NCBI GenBank assembly: GCA_963666575.2
Contig: CAXXYG010000012.1
Span: 62,001-126,000, forward strand
Direction of reading: 5' to 3'
DNA: 64,000 nucleotides
Source of the DNA: JABMQB01 sp963666575
GTDB lineage: Bacteria > Bacteroidota > Bacteroidia > Bacteroidales > Prolixibacteraceae
The position numbers and the translations under genes were made by a program. Within the stretch, counting starts at the first letter, position 1; each line of letters starts with the position of its first letter. The notes under the pieces were generated by a model. That model saw only the letters and a program-made list of their open reading frames with translations, ran no database searches and was not told where the DNA came from. Shown in pieces: positions 1-7,929 of the stretch.

Positions 1-1206
1 AATTGAGTTGTCAACGAGCATTCCCATTGCCAGAATAATTGCTGCCAAAGTAATACGATGTAGTGGCATATCGATCCCCATCATCACTAAAAGTGTGGCA
101 AATATTGTAAATATTAATCCACTGGCAATCAGCAATCCTGACCGGAATCCCATGGCAAATAATAATACAACTATCACAATTCCAACTGAAAGCAGCAGGT
201 TAAGCATAAAGTCGTCAACTGCCACTTCTACCCGGTCGGGTTGAGAGTATATGTGGTTTATTTCGATCCCGATTGGGAGGTCCTTTTTTAAAAGTTCTAA
301 TTTATCCTGAACAAGTTCCCCAAGTTCAACAACATTTACCCCTTTTTCGTTCGACAATCCTAACGACATAGCCATCTGTCCATTAAAGGTGAGGCTTTCA
401 CGTTTTGGTTCAAGTACCGAACGTTTAATTGTAGCAATATCGGCTAGTTGAAAATTCCCTCCACCAGGCACTTGTATTAATAATTCCTGAACTTCTTTTA
501 TGGTGCTTATTTTATTTCCAACGCCAATCCGAATGGATTCATCACCTGATTTTATAGTCCCGGCATTAACAATTACTCCCTGATTTTGGATAGCCGCAGC
601 AATCATCAAAGGATTTATTTTTAGTTCAGCCAATTTTTCTACTGAAAAAAGAATATCAATGACCTCCATTTGATTGCCATAAACCTGAGCCCGTTTAACG
701 CCTTTTATTTCGAGTAACTCACGTTTTAGAAACTCCACATAATCGTTTAACTCCTTCAGTGAATAGCCATCGGAAGTGACGGCAAAAAACATTCCGTATA
801 CATCGGCAAAATCGTCATTTACAATTGGTGCCATAACCCCTGATGGCAAACTCGATTTTGCATCATTAACTTTTCTACGAAGATGGTCCCATACCTGGGG
901 CAAATCGGGAGTTTTAACTTTTGAAGACATGTTAACTGTAATGCGAGAAATACCCGGCATCGATATGGATTCAAGTTCCTTGATGTTTTCAAGTTGTTGA
1001 ATTGCCTTTTCCATTACATCAGTAACTTCAAGCTCCACTTCGTGTGCTGTGGCTCCTGGGTAAACTGTTACAACAACAGCTGTTTTTAAAGGTATTTCGG
1101 CATCTTCGAGTTTGCCCATTTTTACATAAGCAAAAATTCCTCCCAATAACACGGCAATGAGGATCGTAGTGATCATTGCCTTTTGTTTTAATAACTTATC
1201 CAGCAT
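1..1206 (-). CDS. RND efflux transporter, inner-membrane permease (N-terminal 402 residues, cut by window edge)
   Basis: I translated the minus strand from the ATG at 1206 to base 1; it stays open for 402 codons and runs off the left edge. The product is the inner-membrane pump of a tripartite RND efflux system (AcrB/MexB-like superfamily), which exports substrates using the proton gradient. The sequence shows an N-terminal transmembrane helix (about residues 10-30), a long periplasmic porter domain, then hydrophobic segments ending in GMLVDNSI, the conserved helix-4 motif whose Asp takes part in proton relay. Its ATG overlaps the adaptor stop codon by one base (TAATG), so the two are translationally coupled. 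The substrate cannot be inferred. The family call is firm; the C-terminal half is unseen. Confidence 0.93.
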   Translation of the reverse strand, partial: MLDKLLKQKAMITTILIAVLLGGIFAYVKMGKLEDAEIPLKTAVVVTVYPGATAHEVELEVTDVMEKAIQQLENIKELESISMPGISRITVNMSSKVKTPDLPQVWDHLRRKVNDAKSSLPSGVMAPIVNDDFADVYGMFFAVTSDGYSLKELNDYVEFLKRELLEIKGVKRAQVYGNQMEVIDILFSVEKLAELKINPLMIAAAIQNQGVIVNAGTIKSGDESIRIGVGNKISTIKEVQELLIQVPGGGNFQLADIATIKRSVLEPKRESLTFNGQMAMSLGLSNEKGVNVVELGELVQDKLELLKKDLPIGIEINHIYSQPDRVEVAVDDFMLNLLLSVGIVIVVLLFAMGFRSGLLIASGLIFTIFATLLVMMGIDMPLHRITLAAIILAMGMLVDNSI

Positions 1207-2318
1207 TACAACAACCCTCCAGCATTTGATTTCGACACTTTCTCGATAGGTTTTACTTTCTGGTTTTCAATAATTGAATGAACTCCTCCGGTAACAATCT
1301 GCTCGCCTACTTTTAATCCTTCATTAATTTGAATTCGCCCGTTATTTTCAATATTACCTATTACAACCGCCCGCTTTTGAACTTCTGATAGAGAGTTGTT
1401 ATAAATCCACACAAAGTTTTTCTTATCCTGATGAAAAACTGAAGAAACAGGAATAGTTATTTGATTGTTTATTTCGTGAATACAATCAATATTAACTTCG
1501 GCTGTCATTCCGGGTTTTACTATTTTTGAATGGGTGTCACCCAATTTAAACCGAACTTCAAAAAGTTGGTCGATACCGGCTTTTTCGCTTACAGAAATTA
1601 TCTGAAGTGGGACGTTTTTAACATCCACATTTTTTATATTACATGTTGCTCCCGAACAGTCGGCAAAATTTTGGAGGTGCGATTCAGGAATGTGAATAAC
1701 CACTTCAATTTGGCTCCGGTCAATAATTGAAACAATTGGTTTTCCCGGTCCAACAGTTTCATGGTTTTCAACCATCTTTTCAAAAACATATCCCGAAATG
1801 GGTGCTCTTAAATCGGTATCTTTTAGCTGATTTTCGGCATTTTCATAACCTGCTTTATTCATGAGGTAAGCCAATTCTAGTTTTTCAAGTGTATTTTCAG
1901 GAAGTTTTTTACGTTCATATAATTCTTTGTATCGTTCATATTCCGATTTTGACTGCAAAAAACTTACTTTTTTTGTTGCCAGATTCAGCTCGTAGTCTCG
2001 TTTATCAATCCGGGCAATGATTTGTCCTTTTTGGACAAATTCACCGACTTTCGCTTGAAGCTCTACCAAAGGGCCACCCACTCTGAATGAAACCAATGTG
2101 CTACTTTTTTCTTTTAATTTTCCATTGTAAAAAAAAGTGTCTGAGTTTTCTGCTACATTAACCTTTTCAACTTTTACGTACCTGGCCACAGGTTTCTCAT
2201 TTTCTTCGGCAGTTCCTGTACACCCTGCAAAACCAATGGCAGTTATTACAAGAATAACTGCCAGGTTTTTTAAGTTCAATCGTTTTCTGTTTTCTGAATT
2301 AAAAATTTGAAGTACCAT
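1206..2318 (-). CDS. RND efflux periplasmic adaptor (HlyD/AcrA family), lipoprotein
   Basis: Periplasmic adaptor (membrane fusion protein) linking the RND pump to an outer-membrane channel. The N-terminus has a basic stretch, a hydrophobic core and a lipobox ending GFAGC, with the acylated Cys at about residue 33, so it is probably membrane-anchored. The lipoyl/barrel-sandwich half (FRVGGPLVELQAKVGEFV) lies near residue 80, followed by a coiled-coil hairpin rich in K, E and Y, the second lipoyl half (DLRAPISGYV), and a C-terminal beta-barrel region. At 370 residues it has the usual family length. It is first in the operon with the pump downstream; no TolC-like gene follows inside the window. 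Confidence 0.92.
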   Translation of the reverse strand: MVLQIFNSENRKRLNLKNLAVILVITAIGFAGCTGTAEENEKPVARYVKVEKVNVAENSDTFFYNGKLKEKSSTLVSFRVGGPLVELQAKVGEFVQKGQIIARIDKRDYELNLATKKVSFLQSKSEYERYKELYERKKLPENTLEKLELAYLMNKAGYENAENQLKDTDLRAPISGYVFEKMVENHETVGPGKPIVSIIDRSQIEVVIHIPESHLQNFADCSGATCNIKNVDVKNVPLQIISVSEKAGIDQLFEVRFKLGDTHSKIVKPGMTAEVNIDCIHEINNQITIPVSSVFHQDKKNFVWIYNNSLSEVQKRAVVIGNIENNGRIQINEGLKVGEQIVTGGVHSIIENQKVKPIEKVSKSNAGGLL

Positions 2319-2557
2319 TTATTAATTGTTTTTATGACTTGTTTCTGCCATAAAACTACCTGCCTAATACTTGTACATTTGAAAAGATTTACCGAACTGC
2401 TTTAACTGGCAACTGAAATGAATATATGAGCGGCTTTTTATTGTTATCGTTTACATATTTTACCGCCGACACTCAATTCTTCAATTTCCATAAAAATTAA
2501 AAACAATTCGTTATCAACTATTTTGGCTAAAATCATATACATAAATCCAAATATTTT

Positions 2558-2565
2558 TATATTTG
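2558..2565 (+). promoter_or_regulatory. Bacteroidota-type -7 promoter element
   Basis: TATATTTG matches the Bacteroidota -7 consensus TAnnTTTG exactly. It sits about 6 bases before the structured leader at 2571, so transcription would start at the leader's 5' end. No clear -33 TTTG is seen at the usual distance. The rest of 2319-2557 shows no gene; it must hold the promoter of the minus-strand efflux operon. Confidence 0.45.
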
Positions 2566-2570
2566 CATCT

Positions 2571-2692
2571 GATTACTCCGAGTTGTTTGGGCTAAGTTGA
2601 AAAATATGCAAAAACAACCGAAGGGTTTAACCGGAAACAGTTGAGCCTCCCGATTTCCGCAATTGGTGGAATGATTTGGAAAGGAGCCTCAA
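2571..2692 (+). ncRNA. Probable Moco/Tuco riboswitch upstream of the molybdopterin operon
   Basis: A structured 5' leader precedes mobB. Visible helices: GTTGTTT (2582-2588) pairs with AAACAAC (2612-2618); TTGAG (2641-2645) pairs with CTCAA (2688-2692) and CTCC (2647-2650) with GGAG (2683-2686), separated by one C-C mismatch; an inner hairpin pairs TTCCGC (2655-2660) with GTGGAA (2666-2671) around a 5-base loop. The segments CTCCGAG, GCCTCCC and GGAAAGG resemble conserved parts of the moco RNA motif as I remember it. A perfect -7 box lies just upstream and five Moco genes lie just downstream. That this is the moco class is inference from position and form; no covariance model was run. Confidence 0.62.
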
Positions 2693-2741
2693 ATACAGTA
2701 CGTATTTCTGTCCTCTTTCTGTTTATTTTAGGGGATTTTTT

Positions 2742-3284
2742 ATGTTGAAGAGATTTAAAAATAGTTTACTTATTTCGGGCAACGGGCGTAATGTTGGTAA
2801 AACAACATTTATTTCGGAGGTGATCTTTTTAAATCGAAAAAAGGAAATTACTGCTGTTAAAATAACTCCTCATTTTCATAATCCAACTCTTGAGTTAAAA
2901 ACACTTTCCAGGAACAAAAACTGGATAATCTCGGAAGAGACAGATCGTTACTCAACAAAAGATACATCATTGTACTTGCAAGCCGGAGCTTCAAAAAGCT
3001 ATTTTGTACAGTGCAAAAAAGATAAACTTAACGAAGCCTTTTTAGATTTAGAAACGTATTTACCAAAAAACAAACCGGTAATTTTTGAATCGGCAGGATT
3101 ATGGGAAATTGTAAAACCAGAAATGTTTATTGTAGTTCAGAGTAAAAATGTTGAAAACGAAAAAAATATGGAGAAAAAGTTGATAGCTGCCGATTTGCTT
3201 GTGTTTTCAAATGGAAAATTATTTTCTCCTTCTGCCCAAAAAATAATTTTTGATTCAACCTGGAAGTTAAAAACAAATATATGA
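2742..3284 (+). CDS. mobB: Molybdopterin-guanine dinucleotide biosynthesis MobB-like P-loop protein
   Basis: MobB-like GTPase thought to assist attachment of GMP to molybdopterin in the cytoplasm. A Walker A motif, GNGRNVGKTT, lies at residues 13-22. Length is 180 residues, usual for MobB. I chose the ATG at 2742; an in-frame TTG at 2676 would place the start inside the leader hairpin, while 2742 leaves the structured RNA as untranslated leader. The stop overlaps the moeA start (ATGA). No mobA is in the operon. The motif and operon support the call, but the body of the sequence is divergent. Confidence 0.75.
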   Translation: MLKRFKNSLLISGNGRNVGKTTFISEVIFLNRKKEITAVKITPHFHNPTLELKTLSRNKNWIISEETDRYSTKDTSLYLQAGASKSYFVQCKKDKLNEAFLDLETYLPKNKPVIFESAGLWEIVKPEMFIVVQSKNVENEKNMEKKLIAADLLVFSNGKLFSPSAQKIIFDSTWKLKTNI

Positions 3285-4462
3285 TTTCGTTAAACAAAGC
3301 ATTGGAAATTGCTGCCGGAGAAATCCAAATTCAGGGCACCGAAAAAGTTGATTTTAGGGAGTCCCTGGGACGTATTCTTGCCGAAAATATTTATTCAGAT
3401 ACCGACTTACCTCCTTTTAATAAATCGGCAATGGATGGTTATGCGTGCCGCAAAGAAGATTTATTTAACAAACTTGAAGTTCTTGAGATCATTCCTGCCG
3501 GGCAATCTCCTTCCAAAATCATTGGGGAAAATCAATGCTCAAAGATAATGACAGGAGCAGAGGTTCCCCTTGGTGCAGATACTGTTTTTATGGTTGAATT
3601 TGCGGAAGAAACTTCGCAAGGGAAAATAAAATTTAATGGTACTAAAACATCCTCAAACATATGTTTAAGGGGAGAAGACCTACAGGAAGGGACAATGGTT
3701 TTGTCGGAAGGAACAGAACTTCAACCTCAGCATATTGCTATTTTAGCGTCGGTGGGATGTACCTTCCCTTTGGTTTATAAAGTTCCTGAAATTGGAATTA
3801 TTTCAACCGGAAGTGAATTGATTGAACCAGGGCAGGAAGCCGAAAAAGCTAAAATACGGAACAGCAATGGGCACCAAATTGTGGCTCAGGTTTTAAAAGC
3901 CAGCCTAAAAGCCAATTACTATGGAATTGTAAATGATGATAAAGATAAAACACTCAAAATTATTAAAAAATCGACTGGGAATAATAATGTTACCATCATT
4001 TCAGGAGGGGTTTCGGTAGGCGATTTTGATTATGTACCCTGGGCAATCGAACAATGTGGATTTTCCATCTTATTTAATAAGTTGTCGGTTAAACCCGGGA
4101 AACACACCACTTTTGCCGTTTCATCCGACAGGAAAAAATACATTATTGGACTTCCCGGAAATCCGGTATCGTCGTTTATTCAATTTGAAGTTTTTGCCAA
4201 ACCATTTATCCAAAAACTAATGGGGCTTAAAGTGCAAGAAGTTAGAATACCCCTTCAGTTTGAAGGGACATTTACACGCAGAAAAACAGACAGGGAAGAA
4301 TTTTTGCCAATCATTCTTAATAAAAATAACAAAGCCGAAATGGTAAAATACAACGGATCGGCACACATTCATGCTTACCACAATGCATTTGGTGTTGTTT
4401 TAATTGAAAAAGGAAAATCGGATTTTAAAGAAGGAGAAATAGTATATGTTCGACAGCTATAA
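3281..4462 (+). CDS. moeA: Molybdopterin molybdenumtransferase MoeA
   Basis: MoeA inserts molybdate (or tungstate) into adenylylated molybdopterin, the last step of Moco synthesis. Diagnostic motifs are SAMDGYA (residues 49-55), SGGVSVGDFDYV (241-252) and GLPGNPVSS (290-298). At 393 residues it is full length with the expected C-terminal beta-barrel domain. It overlaps mobB by 4 bases and moaA by 17 bases, implying coupled translation. No molybdate transporter genes are nearby. Confidence 0.95.
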   Translation: MISLNKALEIAAGEIQIQGTEKVDFRESLGRILAENIYSDTDLPPFNKSAMDGYACRKEDLFNKLEVLEIIPAGQSPSKIIGENQCSKIMTGAEVPLGADTVFMVEFAEETSQGKIKFNGTKTSSNICLRGEDLQEGTMVLSEGTELQPQHIAILASVGCTFPLVYKVPEIGIISTGSELIEPGQEAEKAKIRNSNGHQIVAQVLKASLKANYYGIVNDDKDKTLKIIKKSTGNNNVTIISGGVSVGDFDYVPWAIEQCGFSILFNKLSVKPGKHTTFAVSSDRKKYIIGLPGNPVSSFIQFEVFAKPFIQKLMGLKVQEVRIPLQFEGTFTRRKTDREEFLPIILNKNNKAEMVKYNGSAHIHAYHNAFGVVLIEKGKSDFKEGEIVYVRQL

Positions 4463-5243
4463 TCGTAAAATAGAATATTTACGTATATCGGTAACCGACA
4501 GGTGTAATTTGCGTTGTTCGTACTGTATGCCAGCTGAGGGGCTTCCTTTGTTGGCGCACAAATCTATTTTATCGTTTGAAGAAATTGTAGAATTTACCAC
4601 TTATGTTGTAAGTAAAGGAGTAAAAAAAGTAAGACTTACAGGGGGCGAACCTCTTGTTAGAAAAGGTATCGTTGAACTGATAAAAAAAATGTCGGGAATT
4701 AATGGTATTGAAGACCTGTCGCTCACAACAAATGGAATTTTACTGGATAGATATGCAGTACAACTAAAGGAGGCTGGATTAAACAGGGTGAATATTAGTA
4801 TCGATACAATTAATCCGGAGAGTTACCATAAAAATACCCGGATAGGGAATATCGAGCAGGTATATAAAGGAATTAAAGCAGCACAAAAGGCAGCCCTTTT
4901 GCCTATAAAAATAAATTGTGTGCTTTTAGGCCAACCAAACGAAGAAATAAAAGCTCTTAAAAATTATTGCAGGGAGCAAAATTTATCACTTCGGTTTATA
5001 CATCAGATGGACCTTAAAACAGGTGAATTTTCGAAAGTTAAGGGTGGCGATGGAGGTAATTGTTCAATATGTAATCGTATCAGGTTACTGGCCAATGGCG
5101 ATGTAAAACCTTGCTTGTTTAGCGACCTGGCATATAATATTCGAGAATTGGGAATTAATAGAGCGGTTGAATTGGCAATTGGAACAAAACCCAAAGCAGG
5201 AACTTATAACAAATCAGGAACTTTTAGCCAAATAGGAGGGTGA
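4446..5243 (+). CDS. moaA: GTP 3',8-cyclase MoaA, compact form
   Basis: Radical SAM enzyme that converts GTP to 3',8-cyclo-GTP in the first step of molybdopterin synthesis. The SAM cluster cysteines are C20, C24 and C27. The second cluster is present as C206, C209 and C223 (C-x2-C-x13-C), followed by R211 and R213, the spacing of the GTP-binding arginines in characterised MoaA. The C-terminal GG is also kept. Oddity: at 265 residues it is well below the usual 320-340. The missing part lies between RFIHQMD (about residue 189) and the second cluster, where canonical MoaA has roughly 50 more residues. The frame is clean, so this is a shortened enzyme and not a frameshift. Confidence 0.9.
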   Translation: MFDSYNRKIEYLRISVTDRCNLRCSYCMPAEGLPLLAHKSILSFEEIVEFTTYVVSKGVKKVRLTGGEPLVRKGIVELIKKMSGINGIEDLSLTTNGILLDRYAVQLKEAGLNRVNISIDTINPESYHKNTRIGNIEQVYKGIKAAQKAALLPIKINCVLLGQPNEEIKALKNYCREQNLSLRFIHQMDLKTGEFSKVKGGDGGNCSICNRIRLLANGDVKPCLFSDLAYNIRELGINRAVELAIGTKPKAGTYNKSGTFSQIGG

Positions 5244-5330
5244 AGAAGTTAACAGTAAACAGTCACAGTTTGCAAAAAAATAAAACATACATGCTCAAAA
5301 CGCACAGCGCAGAGCCCAAAGCAAAATAAG

Positions 5331-5780
5331 ATGAAACTATCACATACCAACAACAAAGGAAAAGCCAAAATGGTGGATGTTGGAAACAAATCCGATCAAA
5401 TAAGGGAAGCAAAAGCCAATGGTTTTATTCAGTTACAACCACAAACCATTCTTCTGATTTCTGAGAATAAAATAAAAAAAGGCGATGTAATTACGGTAGC
5501 CGAAATTGCAGGAATTCAGGCAGCAAAAAGTACAAGTAATTTAATTCCATTGTGCCATCCATTGCAATTGTCAAAAATTGATGTGGATTGTGCTGTTCAA
5601 ACAGATGGCGTTTATGTAACTTCAATCGTAAAATGTATTGGTAAAACCGGTGTTGAAATGGAAGCACTTACAGCTACCAGCGTAGCCCTTCTTACAATTT
5701 ATGATATGTGTAAAGCGGTAGATAAGGAGATGGTAATTGGTGAAGTGAAGTTGGTAGAAAAAACCAAAAGTGATTTATAA
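5331..5780 (+). CDS. moaC: Cyclic pyranopterin monophosphate synthase MoaC
   Basis: MoaC rearranges 3',8-cyclo-GTP to cyclic pyranopterin monophosphate, directly after MoaA. Conserved elements: MVDVGNK near residue 15, LIPLCHPL, GVEMEALTATSVALL and the catalytic stretch MCKAVDK near residue 132. Length 149, close to the family norm. It follows moaA after an 87-base gap with no gene; the gap contains repetitive-looking sequence such as taacagtaaacagtcacag. MPT synthase genes (moaD, moaE) are not found beside it. Confidence 0.96.
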   Translation: MKLSHTNNKGKAKMVDVGNKSDQIREAKANGFIQLQPQTILLISENKIKKGDVITVAEIAGIQAAKSTSNLIPLCHPLQLSKIDVDCAVQTDGVYVTSIVKCIGKTGVEMEALTATSVALLTIYDMCKAVDKEMVIGEVKLVEKTKSDL

Positions 5781-5788
5781 AACATTTA

Positions 5789-5821
5789 AGTGATACCCTC
5801 ACTCAAAGTGAGGGCGTCACT
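5789..5821 (+). repeat. Intergenic hairpin between moaC and the MOSC-Mog gene
   Basis: CCCTCACT (5796-5803) pairs with AGTGAGGG (5807-5814) around a 3-base loop; after one A-C mismatch and a G-T pair the helix continues with AGTGA (5789-5793) to TCACT (5817-5821). There is no T-run, so it is not a typical terminator. It may be an RNA-processing or stabilising element inside the operon, or a copy of a dispersed palindromic repeat. Confidence 0.7.
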
Positions 5822-5835
5822 AATATTCAAAAATT

Positions 5836-6768
5836 ATGACAACAAAAATAAAGATCCTTTCGGTTAATATCTCAGAAAAAAAAGGTGTTGTTAAAAAACC
5901 GGTTAACTCAATTCAGCTTTCGGAAATTGGACTTGAGGGTGATGCTCATTCAGGGCCGTGGCACCGGCAAATAAGTTTATTGGCCAGAGAAAGTATTCAG
6001 ACATTTGAACACAAAAACAACCGGGAGATAAAACATGGCGAGTTTGCCGAAAATATTACCACCAAAGGCCTGTTGCTGCATAAATGCCACCCGCTCGACC
6101 GATTTAAAAATGATACCATTGAATTGGAAGTTACTCAAATTGGTAAAGAATGCCATGGCGACAATTGTGCAATTTTCCGCGAAGTTGGAAACTGTGTGAT
6201 GCCCCAGGAAGGTATTTTTGCCCGGACGATTAAAGGAGGAATTTTAAAAGCCGGTGATGAGTTGGAATACCATCCTAAAGTTATCCGTTTTCATATTATA
6301 ACTTTAAGTGACCGTGCCAGCCGTGGTGAATATACCGACCGTAGCGGCCCACATATTCAACATTTGTCGAAAAAATTCTTTGCTGAAAAAGGAAGGCCTT
6401 TTGAAACAGAAATTACCCTCATTCCTGATTATGCTGAAAAACTAAAAACAATTATTTCAGAACAAGTAAAAAAAGGTGTTGATGTAATATTTACAACCGG
6501 AGGAACAGGCATTGGCCCCAAAGATATAACTCCTGAAACTGTTCAGCCAATGCTGGAAAAAGAACTACCTGGAATTATGGAAATGATAAGAGTAAAATTT
6601 GGCGCCAACAAACCCAATGCTTTGTTAAGCCGGGGAGTGGCCGGAACAATTGATAAAACACTTGTTTTTACTTTACCGGGTAGTGTAAAAGCAGTAACTG
6701 AATACCTCGAGGTGATTTTACCAACAATTCAACATGCAATACTTATGGTGTATGGACTTGGGCATTAA
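5836..6768 (+). CDS. MOSC domain - MogA/MoaB-like molybdopterin adenylyltransferase fusion
   Basis: A two-domain protein of 310 residues. Residues 1 to about 150 form a MOSC domain (GLEGDAHSGPWHRQISLL, then GEFAENI and a Cys-containing segment KECHGDNCA); MOSC domains are found in sulfur-carrying and Moco-handling proteins. Residues 155-310 form a MogA/MoaB domain, which adenylylates molybdopterin before MoeA acts: HIITLSDRASRGEY, TTGGTGIGPKD and LPGSVKA are clear. Fusion of the two in one chain suggests handing on of a Moco intermediate (inference). It is the last gene of the operon and is followed by a strong terminator. Confidence 0.9.
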   Translation: MTTKIKILSVNISEKKGVVKKPVNSIQLSEIGLEGDAHSGPWHRQISLLARESIQTFEHKNNREIKHGEFAENITTKGLLLHKCHPLDRFKNDTIELEVTQIGKECHGDNCAIFREVGNCVMPQEGIFARTIKGGILKAGDELEYHPKVIRFHIITLSDRASRGEYTDRSGPHIQHLSKKFFAEKGRPFETEITLIPDYAEKLKTIISEQVKKGVDVIFTTGGTGIGPKDITPETVQPMLEKELPGIMEMIRVKFGANKPNALLSRGVAGTIDKTLVFTLPGSVKAVTEYLEVILPTIQHAILMVYGLGH

Positions 6769-6776
6769 TGAACAAA

Positions 6777-6815
6777 AAGCACCAGAATTTCACTTAGAGT
6801 TGAATTCTGGTGCTT
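6777..6815. terminator. Bidirectional intrinsic terminator between the Moco operon and leuB
   Basis: A 13-bp perfect stem (AAGCACCAGAATT at 6777-6789 with AATTCTGGTGCTT at 6803-6815) around a 13-base loop, with A-rich sequence on the left and T-rich on the right. It lies between two convergent operons and can serve both. Confidence 0.85.
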
Positions 6816-6837
6816 CTTTATTCTTATATAATTGTAA

Positions 6838-7902
6838 TTATGCCTTCGCAATAAACTCTGCAATCCAATCGCCTACCTGCGAAGTTTTGTATGAAATCCC
6901 TTCTGAAATATCTTCAGTAACATACCCTTCGGTCATTGATGCAGCAACTGCCTTACGAATGAGTTTTCCTTCTTCTTTTAAATCGAAAGCATATTCAAAC
7001 ATCATAGCAGCTGATAGAATGGTTGCAATAGGATTTGCAATGTCTTTTCCCGTAGCTTGTGGGTATGATCCGTGTATTGGCTCAAATACCGATGTGTGGA
7101 TTCCAATTGAAGCCGAAGGCAATAAACCTAAGGAACCGGTAATTACGCTGGCTTCATCGGTTAAAATATCGCCAAACATGTTTTCGGTGACCATCACATC
7201 AAAGTTTTTAGGCCACTGAATAATTTGCATGGCTGCGTTATCCACAAACATAAATTCGGTTGTAATATCGGGATAATTTGGGGCCATTTCCTGAGCTACC
7301 TCGCGCCAAAGGCGTGAACTTTCCAAAACATTGGCTTTATCAACAACAGTCAGTTTTTTATTACGTTTCCCGGCAAAATCATAAGCAAGTTTTAATATTC
7401 TTTCTATTTCCATACGTGTATACGTGCAGGTATCGAAAGCTGTATTTCTATCTTCGCTTCGTCCTTTTTCACCAAAATAGATACCACCTGTTAATTCGCG
7501 GATGCATACAAAATCGGCTCCTTCAACCAATTCTCTACGAAGAGGTGATTTGTGGAGGAGCGATTCAAATGTTTCAACAGGGCGAATATTGGCATAAAGC
7601 CCCAATTTTTTACGCATGGCTAACAAACCTTGTTCGGGCCTTACAGTTGCCTTAGGATTGTTGTCGTATTTAGGGTCACCAATTGCCCCAAATAATACCG
7701 CATCGGAATTCATACATAACTCATGCGTTGCTTCAGGGTAGGGTTCGCCTACTTCGTCGATAGCACAAGCTCCGGTTATTGCTTCCTTGTATGTAAGTTC
7801 GTGGTTGAATTTTTTGGCTATAGCTTTCACCGATTTCATTGCCTGTTCAACTATTTCAGGGCCAATTCCATCGCCTGGTAATAATGCAATATTTAACTTC
7901 AC
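6838..7902 (-). CDS. leuB: 3-isopropylmalate dehydrogenase LeuB
   Basis: NAD-dependent oxidative decarboxylation of 3-isopropylmalate to 2-oxoisocaproate in leucine synthesis. The N-terminus ALLPGDGIGPEI, the substrate and cofactor region RELTGGIYFGEKGR, and the metal/NAD region GDILTDEASVITGSLGLLPSAS with EPIHGSYP place it firmly in the IPMDH family. Full length at 354 residues. It is the last gene of the minus-strand leu operon, 27 bases after the citramalate/isopropylmalate synthase gene. Confidence 0.97.
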   Translation of the reverse strand: MKLNIALLPGDGIGPEIVEQAMKSVKAIAKKFNHELTYKEAITGACAIDEVGEPYPEATHELCMNSDAVLFGAIGDPKYDNNPKATVRPEQGLLAMRKKLGLYANIRPVETFESLLHKSPLRRELVEGADFVCIRELTGGIYFGEKGRSEDRNTAFDTCTYTRMEIERILKLAYDFAGKRNKKLTVVDKANVLESSRLWREVAQEMAPNYPDITTEFMFVDNAAMQIIQWPKNFDVMVTENMFGDILTDEASVITGSLGLLPSASIGIHTSVFEPIHGSYPQATGKDIANPIATILSAAMMFEYAFDLKEEGKLIRKAVAASMTEGYVTEDISEGISYKTSQVGDWIAEFIAKA

Positions 7903-7929
7903 TTTTATGGTTTTTTAATGGTTATGATT

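Noticed and set aside
2676..2741. TTG start for mobB at 2676
   Set aside because: It lies within the 3' arm of the leader helix; the ATG at 2742 fits the MobB start better.
4446..5243. moaA as a frameshifted pseudogene
   Set aside because: One clean frame holds both Cys clusters and the terminal GG, with overlapping upstream gene; the shortening is in frame.
6734..7219. 161-codon plus-strand frame across the terminator into leuB
   Set aside because: It overlaps the end of the MOSC-Mog gene, a strong terminator and the conserved 3' part of leuB.
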